Source of the DNA: Mucilaginibacter flavus
Lineage (GTDB): Bacteria; Bacteroidota; Bacteroidia; Sphingobacteriales; Sphingobacteriaceae
DNA length: 64,000 bases
Direction of reading: 5' to 3'
Assembly (NCBI RefSeq): GCF_030409315.1
Contig: NZ_JAUFPS010000041.1
Location: forward strand, 248,001 to 312,000
The notes beneath the pieces were generated by a model, which had not been told where the DNA came from, ran no database searches, and saw only the letters and a program-made list of their open reading frames with translations. A program made the position numbers and the translations under genes. Shown piece after piece: positions 42,941 to 50,264 of the stretch (its first letter is position 1; every line of letters begins with the position of its first letter).

Positions 42941-43117
42941 AAAGGCAGACAAAAGATAAAAGGAGCAAGGAACAAAGACAGAAGTTGGATAAAAGGAGTA
43001 AAGAAGGCATAAAGGATAAAAAGAGTAAGGAACAAGGATGAGTAAAATCTCTTTTACTATTCTTTTCTGTCTTTGTTCCTTGTTCCTTTTATCCTTGTTC
43101 CCAATTATCCTTGTTCC
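42941..43117. repeat. Inverted arrays of purine-rich / pyrimidine-rich short words
   Basis: Left part 42941-43049 uses AAGGA/AACAAAGACAGA-like words; right part 43061-43117 uses the complementary TTGTTCC/TTATCC words at 7-9 bp spacing. The 22-bp stretches 42962-42983 and 43065-43086 pair with one mismatch. Gap between the PNPOx and AhpD-like genes, with no gene supported. Confidence 0.75.
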
Positions 43118-43123
43118 CCCAGA

Positions 43124-43678
43124 TTATGCTTCAACTGAATTATACGCTCTTACAACGGGAAAATCGATAGCGGTTTTAGCTACATTATTGAAATAATTGG
43201 TTAAAACGTTTAGGGCAACGTGCCCAACAATTTCGCCAATTTCGCCGTCGGTAAGTCCGGCTGCTTTTACAGCGTCAACGTCGGCGTCATCAACAAGACC
43301 TTGTTTAGCGGTTACCACATTAGCGAATTTTAAAATCGCTGCTGTTTTGGCATCCGTGCTTTCGGCGTTACGTGCATTGTTTAAAGTTTCGGCATCAATA
43401 TGAACTAATTTTTCGCCGATATAGGTGTGGGCAGATAAACAGTAATCACAACTGTTTTTTTCTGATACGGCCAGAGCTAAAAGCTCGCCGGTTTTTGCGC
43501 CAAGTTTGCCGTGGCTAAGTGCGCCGCTTAGGTTAAGATAACCTTCTAAAAGGGCGGGCGAATTGCCCATGGTGCGCATCATGTTAGGTACCACACCTAA
43601 TTTACTTTGTATGACGTTAAATAAGTCTTTTGCTTTACCGATAGTTTCGTCTGGGTTTAATGCTGTTAAACGTGTCAT
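43124..43678 (-). CDS. Carboxymuconolactone decarboxylase / AhpD-like protein
   Basis: 184 aa from the ATG at 43678 (MTRLTALNPDET); 15 open codons upstream do not fit. The AhpD signature is EKNSCDYCLSAHT, with the redox Cys pair (CxxC) and the downstream His, in an all-helical domain with GKLGAKTGELLALAVSEK before it. Probably a peroxidase-like or alkylhydroperoxidase-related reductase; electron donor unknown. Monocistronic. Confidence 0.92.
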   Translation of the reverse strand: MTRLTALNPDETIGKAKDLFNVIQSKLGVVPNMMRTMGNSPALLEGYLNLSGALSHGKLGAKTGELLALAVSEKNSCDYCLSAHTYIGEKLVHIDAETLNNARNAESTDAKTAAILKFANVVTAKQGLVDDADVDAVKAAGLTDGEIGEIVGHVALNVLTNYFNNVAKTAIDFPVVRAYNSVEA

Positions 43679-43785
43679 TGTCGTAATTTTTTGTTTGTCG
43701 TTATTGACAATACAAAAGTGCATCCATTGGCAATTTTATAACATGGATAGATTTCGTCAACAGATGGACAATTTTCCCAGGCCAT

Positions 43786-44835
43786 TTATTCCATGAACTT
43801 TTGATAGTGTTTGATAGCAGCTTCAACCGCTTTAAGCTGTGTTTTATTCAATTTGCCATATAGGTTTAAGCCAACATCAATCCTATTGGTTTTGATACTT
43901 CGTTTCCAGTTACCTACCACCTGGTTATCAACAACAATAATAGGGTCAAAAATTACCTTGCGGGCCTGTGCCTGGTATTTTGAATTTACCAAAGCATCAC
44001 GATCTTTATAGGCAATGGCAAATTCATCAAAAGCGGGCAGGAGGTAGGCCCGGCGGTTTGTTTTTGCTTCTACAATATTATCAGGCATCCAATAGGTTTT
44101 GCCATCAATTACCTCGTGTACCAGTTGATGTTTAATGTTATCTAATCCAACGGAACAATCGGCTATGGTAAGGCCGCTCCATGTAGCAAAATCATGAATA
44201 GTAGCGGGGCCGCGTGTATTAAAATATCCTGTGGCTAATTTTACCAATGCTTCCTGTTTACTCAAAGGTGGTGTTGCGGCAGCACGCTCGTCAAGCAAAG
44301 CATAGCTAAATTGCTTGCCAATCCGTGCGCCATTGCAAATAACAGCGTCAAGCTCGGCGTGCATGAGTAATAAGGTAAATCGTAGCTCATCTGTTGGGAT
44401 GCCGTTTTCTTGTAAAACGTTTGCCAGCTGCGTGCGGGTTAATTGCCTATTACCCTGCAAAGCTTTTACAAAAACATCATTCCCTTTATTTAAGGTATTA
44501 GTGTCAAGCTCGAATTTCTTATACATCTCTGCATTAATAGCATTGATGCGCGGCCCGGTAAGTGCCAATAGCCACCGTATATCCCCGGGCGAAACAAAGT
44601 GCCATGTGGGTCTTAATAAATGTGTGCGCAATATTTTACCATCGTTTATGGCTTGCTCAATAATTGCATTGTTTGCGTTTTGGGTTCTTAAACCAATGGC
44701 CCACTTGGCACCGGCATAGTTCTGTGCCTGCATGGCCAGCATGTTTTTAACTACATCTTCGGGCGTTTTAAAATCATTGGTATCAATATGTTGATTCCGT
44801 ATGCGCAGGTCGGCAAGGCGATGATCTGGTATCAT
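43786..44835 (-). CDS. AlkZ-like (HTH_42) winged-helix DNA glycosylase
   Basis: 349 aa. Pfam HTH_42 layout: LADLRIRNQHI start, then NMLAMQAQNYAGAKWAIGLR, containing the Q-A-Q of the QxQ catalytic motif that AlkZ uses to excise alkylated or cross-linked bases; THLLRPTWHFVSPGDIRWLLAL and the C-terminal YLLPAFDEFAIAYKDR follow. In AlkZ it unhooks DNA interstrand crosslinks. Within about 3.5 kb of the zincless Fpg/Nei gene, though not in one operon. Substrate is inferred from family. Confidence 0.85.
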   Translation of the reverse strand: MIPDHRLADLRIRNQHIDTNDFKTPEDVVKNMLAMQAQNYAGAKWAIGLRTQNANNAIIEQAINDGKILRTHLLRPTWHFVSPGDIRWLLALTGPRINAINAEMYKKFELDTNTLNKGNDVFVKALQGNRQLTRTQLANVLQENGIPTDELRFTLLLMHAELDAVICNGARIGKQFSYALLDERAAATPPLSKQEALVKLATGYFNTRGPATIHDFATWSGLTIADCSVGLDNIKHQLVHEVIDGKTYWMPDNIVEAKTNRRAYLLPAFDEFAIAYKDRDALVNSKYQAQARKVIFDPIIVVDNQVVGNWKRSIKTNRIDVGLNLYGKLNKTQLKAVEAAIKHYQKFME

Positions 44836-44917
44836 TGATTGGCTTTATAAATATTTAATAAATTTACCGCACGTAAATGACAACAGCCTGTCAGCAGTAA
44901 AAACAATATTAACACTA

Positions 44918-45052
44918 ATGAATCAATTGAACGGGAGGTATTTTATAGGTGGATTTGTTATAGGTTTGATTATTGGTGTGGCACTACATAGTATGAAGGT
45001 TGGTGTTGCGATAGGACTGGTTTTTGGCGGGTTGTTAAGCGTAAGAAAATAA
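44918..45052 (+). CDS. 44-aa small membrane protein
   Basis: Reads MNQLNGRYFIGGFVIGLI, then IGVALHSMKVGVAIGLVFGG, then LLSVRK and stop. It is almost entirely hydrophobic with regularly spaced Gly (GGFVIG, GVAIG, GGLL), giving one or two membrane helices, and ends in a basic tail. The frame is immediately followed by a hairpin terminator at 45055-45080, which supports it as a real gene. No family is known to me. It lies between two genes running away from it. Confidence 0.55.
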   Translation: MNQLNGRYFIGGFVIGLIIGVALHSMKVGVAIGLVFGGLLSVRK

Positions 45053-45054
45053 AA

Positions 45055-45080
45055 AACCGGGACAATTTCTTATCCCGGTT
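45055..45080. terminator. Bidirectional intrinsic terminator
   Basis: Perfect 8-bp GC-rich stem (45055-45062 with 45073-45080) between the 44-aa gene and the convergent outer-membrane protein gene. Confidence 0.75.
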
Positions 45081-45118
45081 ATATCATAAATTGAATATTT
45101 AAGCTATTTATGTACTGC

Positions 45119-46741
45119 TTAAAAGTCGTGATATAAATTTCTGAACGAGCTTCTTAAGCCAAAAGTTAACATGGTGGTTTTATTATCAGATGCACTGTTG
45201 CTTTCTTTGCGGTAAAGCCCGCTCAATTCAAAACGCAGGTTATATTTAGGGTTAATCAGGAAAGATACAGTGCCTTCGGCATAGTATAGCTGTGTATTCA
45301 AACCCTGGCCTATAGTTGTAGTGCCGTCTGGTACAATAGGTTTGGTTACAATTTTTCCATTATTTGCAGCCTTAGTCAAGTCCAGGCCGTATTTAGCATA
45401 ATTCATTTGTCCCTGCAAATCTATCCTTCCTATAGAGTAGTTCAGAATGCCTAAAAATTCCCTGAAATTTGCGCCGTATGGATGCGCAAGCGGATCGCCA
45501 TAAAAGGCGTAGCTGCTAATGGTGTTGGCGTTTTGATAGGTGTACGGTTTAACTGTGTTAAATTCAAATAAATAGTTAAAACGTTTAACAGCCAATAAAT
45601 CGGCACCTCGGATACCAACCTGTACGCCATTGGTATTATCATTAGTCTTGCCCGAAAAGAGGTCGCTGCCTTTAAACCTATCTAACAGCAATTGCGCATA
45701 TAATGCGGTTTTATCCAGTATTTTATACTTACCTGTAAAACCAACAAGTGTATTATCCTTTGGCTGCCGGGATGGACCTAAAGAGCTCGAAAACAATATC
45801 GGGTTTATAAAATTAACATCAAACCCACGCCTGTTACCGGCTGCATCGGCTTCCGGCGAAATCAAGGCATTGAAGAAACCAAAAGAAACCCGATTGCTCA
45901 CGTTCCAATCCACGTAGTGGAAAAATGCCCATTTACGGCGATTACCGCCGAAGGTGTCGTACGTGGTTTCCTTGAAGTCTTCCAGGTAGGCCCAGGTGGC
46001 CATATATTGTACATGTTTACCTAAATTAAGCGTAACTCTTAACAAAGGCATATTGGCTGCATAATCTGATAGTAATAACGATCTGTATCCATCACCTATA
46101 AACATTTTGTCTTCGCCCATGGTGATGTTAACATTGGGAGTAACGTTGTATGATAAAATAGCAGTAACAAACGACCAATCTGCCGTGTTTTTGGTTTGTC
46201 CGATATAATTGCGCAGATAAGCCTGGCCCGGGATGAAGCCGGTTGAACCAACTACGTTATTATAATAAGTAGGGAATTTTGCAGCGTTTTCAAAACCACT
46301 GGTAAAAAACGAAAATTTAGTGCCAACTGTACCGCCAAACTGGTAGCCGCGGGTATTTAAATAAGTAGATTTTTTTTCAGTGAAATCCCGGCCAATAGTT
46401 TCGTCAAGGATAATATCGCCATAAAAAGTATAGTCTGCTTTTTTTACATCAAACAGGTGTTCATTAAATATTTTACGGTTAAGCCAGCTTTTTCTTTTAT
46501 CGCTTACGCCCACATTCATAACCGAATCATAAGTATGCTGAATGAGGCTATCTATTAAAAAAGGACGCATTGAAGTGTGGAACGCGCTTTTTGTTGAATA
46601 AATATCGGCGTTAAATTTTTGATATAACTGGTATGAATCGGGCAGATAGGTAGACTGCGCATTACTTAATTGTACCGAAAAAAAGATAATTCCGGCCATC
46701 AATAAAGTTTTTTTGTACCTGAAAAAGTAGAGTTTTTGCAT
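45119..46741 (-). CDS. Outer-membrane beta-barrel protein, RemB/Wzi-like
   Basis: 540 aa with a signal peptide (MQKLYFFRYKK start, hydrophobic core, ending LSNAQS). The remainder alternates aromatic and polar strands and ends in Phe, as in outer-membrane barrels. MGEDKMFIGDGYRSLLLSD, with the GxDKxxxGxG-type segment, and LRVTLNLGKHVQYMATWAYLED resemble capsule-assembly Wzi and gliding-motility RemB. RemB is dispensable for motility in Flavobacterium; the role here is unknown. Monocistronic. Confidence 0.75.
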   Translation of the reverse strand: MQKLYFFRYKKTLLMAGIIFFSVQLSNAQSTYLPDSYQLYQKFNADIYSTKSAFHTSMRPFLIDSLIQHTYDSVMNVGVSDKRKSWLNRKIFNEHLFDVKKADYTFYGDIILDETIGRDFTEKKSTYLNTRGYQFGGTVGTKFSFFTSGFENAAKFPTYYNNVVGSTGFIPGQAYLRNYIGQTKNTADWSFVTAILSYNVTPNVNITMGEDKMFIGDGYRSLLLSDYAANMPLLRVTLNLGKHVQYMATWAYLEDFKETTYDTFGGNRRKWAFFHYVDWNVSNRVSFGFFNALISPEADAAGNRRGFDVNFINPILFSSSLGPSRQPKDNTLVGFTGKYKILDKTALYAQLLLDRFKGSDLFSGKTNDNTNGVQVGIRGADLLAVKRFNYLFEFNTVKPYTYQNANTISSYAFYGDPLAHPYGANFREFLGILNYSIGRIDLQGQMNYAKYGLDLTKAANNGKIVTKPIVPDGTTTIGQGLNTQLYYAEGTVSFLINPKYNLRFELSGLYRKESNSASDNKTTMLTFGLRSSFRNLYHDF

Positions 46742-46814
46742 CGTTACAAAATAAGTATTATTTATGGTAACATAAAAATTTCGTTTCTGTTAGTTTTTGG
46801 AGGGAAAAAAAGAT

Positions 46815-46965
46815 TTTTGGACTTTCGGACTGTGGGACGATTAGACTATGGGACCCCGAGATAAATGAAATGAATTTCTAAAAGCCTCCTGTCAATAGTC
46901 CCTAAGTCCCACAGTCCCAAAATCCCAAAGTCTCATGGTCTAAAAGTCCAATAGTCCCATAATCC
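46815..46965. repeat. Inverted arrays of 8-bp units (5 facing 9) in exact register
   Basis: Left array, 46815-46854: five units of form NNNNGGAC (TTTTGGAC, TTTCGGAC, TGTGGGAC, GATTAGAC, TATGGGAC). Right array, 46894-46965: nine units of form NNNAGTCC (AATAGTCC, CTAAGTCC, CACAGTCC and so on), exactly 8 bp apart. The arrays are complementary in orientation and separated by 39 bp. Gene-free gap of 339 bp; no CRISPR-type spacer and no frame. Confidence 0.9.
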
Positions 46966-47080
46966 TTGCTCTAAAAAAGTTAATAAATGTTAAATTTGAC
47001 CGTGGGTATCTGTTTTTTTTAATAAAGCTATAAAAAACATGATATTTGCCCGCGCGAAAAACACTACTATATATTATTAA

Positions 47081-50000
47081 ATGCAGTACAAAAAAATCAA
47101 TAACCTATTAGGCTGGCTTTGCTTTGTTATAGCTTCTGTAACCTACATTTTAACCTTAGAACCCTCTGTAAGTTTCTGGGATTGCGGCGAATTTATTTCG
47201 TGCGCGTATCGTTTACAGGTGGCTCACCAACCCGGCTATCCGGTATTTGCCATGTTGGGCAAACTTTTTTCACTGCTTTCTTTTGGTGATGTTACTAAAG
47301 TTCCCAAGTATACCAATATGGGATCGGCAATTGCCAGTGGTGCTACTATTATGTTCCTGTTTTGGACAATTACCGCATTGGCTAAAAAGCTGCTTTTAAA
47401 CAAACGTGACGATGCTGTTGATCAAACAAATCTTATCCTTATAATGGGTGCCGGTTTGGTTGGCGCATTGGCATTCACTTATACCGATACTTTTTGGTTC
47501 TCGGCTGTTGAAACCATTGTATTCGCATTATCATCATTATGTACAGCTATTGTATTTTGGGCTATCCTAAAATGGGATGCGCATGCCGATGAAAAAGGTG
47601 CCGATAAATGGTTGGTTTTTATAGCTTATGTTATTGGTTTATCAATTGGTATTCACCTGTTAAACTTATTAACTATACCAGCTTTGGCCATAGTTTACTT
47701 CTTCCGCAGAAGTAAAAAAATCACCGTTGGCAATGGCATACTGGCAATTTTAGCCGGTATTGTTATACTTGGTTTAGTACAATACGGCATAAGGGGATAC
47801 ACTATAAAGTTTGCGGCATACTTTGATCTTTTCTTTGTAAATACATTGGGATTAGGTTTTGGTAGTGGCGCTTTGTTCTTTGTATTGCTTATTGTGGCTG
47901 CTTTGGTATTCGGTATCATTTACAGTATCCGTAATAAAAAACCGGTTTTAAACCTGGCTTTATTATGTGTTTCGTTTATTTATTTGGGCTATTCTTCATT
48001 TGCTTATATCCCTATCAGGGCTACAGCAAATCCGGATTTGAATAACTCACATCCCGATAACGCTTTTACCTTGTATGGTTACTTAAACCGTATTCAGTAT
48101 GGTGAAAACCCATTGTTATTTGGTCAGTATTATGATGCCCAGGTAACAGGTCAAAAAGACGGTAACATCATTTATCGTAAAGGAAAAACCAAATACGAGA
48201 ATGCTGGTAAAAAAACTGATTACGAATATGACCACACCACTTTTTTACCACGTATGTACAGCGCCGAAGGGCAGGATGTGCAGTTTTATAAGGAATGGTT
48301 AAAAATTCCGGAAGGACAGGCACCAACTTTTGTCGACAACATGAAATGGATGTTTAGCTGGCAAATGTACCAGATGTACTGGCGTTACTTTATGTGGAAT
48401 TTTGTTGGCAGGTACAACGATGCTGATGGTCAGCAAAGCACCGAAAGCATTGACGGTAACTGGACAACCGGTATTTTTGATGGTGGTAAACATCTGCCAA
48501 AATCGGTAACCGGGGCCGTAACTTACACGCCTTTATATGCCTTGCCATTAATTATTGGCTTAATTGGTGTAGCCTATCATTTCACCCGTAAGCAAAAAGA
48601 TGCGTTAGTGGTGTTACTGTTATTCTTCTTTACCGGCCTCGCTATCGTGTTATACGTAAACCAGGCCAACGTGCAGCCACGCGAAAGGGACTACTCCTAT
48701 GTCGGCTCGTTTTACGCGTTTGCCATTTGGATAGGCATAGGCGTAATAGCCATTGCCGAAGGCGCGCGCAAGTTTTTGAATGGCAAAACGGCCGCCTTAG
48801 CTTCAACCGCTATATGCCTTTTAGCGGCACCAGTGTTACTGGCCAGCAAAGAATGGGGCGATCACGACCGCTCAACCAAGCTTACCCCGCATGATATGGC
48901 CTATAATTACCTCATATCATGCCCTAAAAACGCCATCCTGTTTACTTATGGCGATAATGATACTTACTCATTATGGTATGACCAGGAAGTGGAAGGCATC
49001 AGGCCCGATGTACGCATCGTGAATTTGAGCTTATTTACCGGTGACTGGTATATCCGCCAGATGCAAGGTAAAATGAACGAATCTGAGCCGTTGCCTATCA
49101 CCATGCCTTATGATAAATATAAAGAGGGGGTAAGGGATGCCATTTACTACAGCGATCGTAAATTGGACGGTCCTCAGGAAGTGAAAGAAGTATTCGACTT
49201 TATTACCTCTGATGATAAAGCAGCCCAGGTTGAGTACCAAAGCGGCGATTATGGTAATTATATGCCAACCAAAAACCTTAAACTGACTATTAATCCGGAA
49301 GAAGTTTTAAGCAACGGTGTAATTACACCCGATCAAAAAGGTAAATTAGCGACAATCATGGACTGGAAGTTTCCGCCAAACTATGTGACTAAAGAGAACC
49401 TGGCTATATTAGATATCCTTGCTCATAATCACTGGAAACGCCCTATTTGCTTTACCACCACCATTGGTAACGAAAACCTGATTGGTTTGCAACCTTATTT
49501 ATACAAAGAAGGTTTCACTTACCACCTGATACCTTTTCAAAAGGATACAAGCCTTCGCGATCAGTTGAGCAAAACCAATACTTTGGTAATGTATAACAAC
49601 ATCATGACCAAGTTTAAATTCGGCAATTTTAAAACCGCTAAATACCTTGATCACGAGTCGACATCGATGTTTTACCCGGTAATGGTAACCACTTTTAGCG
49701 ATCTGATCCAAAACCTGATGAAAGAAGGTCATAATGACCTGGCATTAAAAGCACTGCATAAATACGACCAGGAAATGCCTGATATTAACCCGTACATAGA
49801 TATTGCAGGTCGTAAAATGTTTTTAGCACAAATGGCTTTCCAGCTAAATGATGTTGTTTTAGGTACCCGTATGATGACTAATATTGATAACTACGCTGTT
49901 GATCAGCTTGATTACAATTATCACTTGTTAAGCAGCAATGGCAGCGGATTAGATATGCGTAACGTGCAAATCAGTTTGCAGGTATTAAACGGAATGGCCG

Positions 50001-50104
50001 ATTTTGCAAAAGACAATAACCAAAGCGGTTTATTCAAAAAGTTTGACGGTCAGTTAAAAGACTATGTTAAAAAATTCCAACCTGTTTTGGGTGGTCAGCA
50101 ATAA
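47081..50104 (+). CDS. DUF2723 (GT117) membrane glycosyltransferase, protein O-mannosyltransferase-like
   Basis: 1007 aa. About ten to twelve membrane helices in the first 560 residues, beginning LGWLCFVIASVTYILTLEPSVSFWDCGEFISCAYRLQVAHQPGYPV, which is the DUF2723 signature with the acidic catalytic loop. A large soluble C-terminal part (about 600-1007) follows with AYNYLISCPKNAILFTYGDNDTYSLWYDQE. The family is the GT117 group thought to transfer mannose or a related sugar to proteins or glycans across the inner membrane. Monocistronic, ending in a terminator. Confidence 0.9.
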   Translation: MQYKKINNLLGWLCFVIASVTYILTLEPSVSFWDCGEFISCAYRLQVAHQPGYPVFAMLGKLFSLLSFGDVTKVPKYTNMGSAIASGATIMFLFWTITALAKKLLLNKRDDAVDQTNLILIMGAGLVGALAFTYTDTFWFSAVETIVFALSSLCTAIVFWAILKWDAHADEKGADKWLVFIAYVIGLSIGIHLLNLLTIPALAIVYFFRRSKKITVGNGILAILAGIVILGLVQYGIRGYTIKFAAYFDLFFVNTLGLGFGSGALFFVLLIVAALVFGIIYSIRNKKPVLNLALLCVSFIYLGYSSFAYIPIRATANPDLNNSHPDNAFTLYGYLNRIQYGENPLLFGQYYDAQVTGQKDGNIIYRKGKTKYENAGKKTDYEYDHTTFLPRMYSAEGQDVQFYKEWLKIPEGQAPTFVDNMKWMFSWQMYQMYWRYFMWNFVGRYNDADGQQSTESIDGNWTTGIFDGGKHLPKSVTGAVTYTPLYALPLIIGLIGVAYHFTRKQKDALVVLLLFFFTGLAIVLYVNQANVQPRERDYSYVGSFYAFAIWIGIGVIAIAEGARKFLNGKTAALASTAICLLAAPVLLASKEWGDHDRSTKLTPHDMAYNYLISCPKNAILFTYGDNDTYSLWYDQEVEGIRPDVRIVNLSLFTGDWYIRQMQGKMNESEPLPITMPYDKYKEGVRDAIYYSDRKLDGPQEVKEVFDFITSDDKAAQVEYQSGDYGNYMPTKNLKLTINPEEVLSNGVITPDQKGKLATIMDWKFPPNYVTKENLAILDILAHNHWKRPICFTTTIGNENLIGLQPYLYKEGFTYHLIPFQKDTSLRDQLSKTNTLVMYNNIMTKFKFGNFKTAKYLDHESTSMFYPVMVTTFSDLIQNLMKEGHNDLALKALHKYDQEMPDINPYIDIAGRKMFLAQMAFQLNDVVLGTRMMTNIDNYAVDQLDYNYHLLSSNGSGLDMRNVQISLQVLNGMADFAKDNNQSGLFKKFDGQLKDYVKKFQPVLGGQQ

Positions 50105-50120
50105 CACTGGTTTCCCACTA

Positions 50121-50170
50121 TAAAACAAAAATGGATCTATTCTGAAAAGGATAGTTCCATTTTTGTTTTA
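50121..50170 (+). terminator. Intrinsic terminator of the GT117 gene
   Basis: A 15-bp perfect outer stem (50121-50135 with 50156-50170) plus a 4-bp inner stem, starting 17 nt after the stop. Confidence 0.88.
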
Positions 50171-50264
50171 GGGGGAACTTATTTGTTGATGGTTTTGTTT
50201 ACAAGAGCTTAAATGTGAAATAAATAATTATAATTCGTCTTGTTTATTTATTTTCATAGCCGTG

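Noticed and set aside
46815..46965. CRISPR-like array
   Set aside because: Units are 8 bp with no constant repeat and no spacers of 25-40 bp; arms are inverted, which CRISPR arrays are not.
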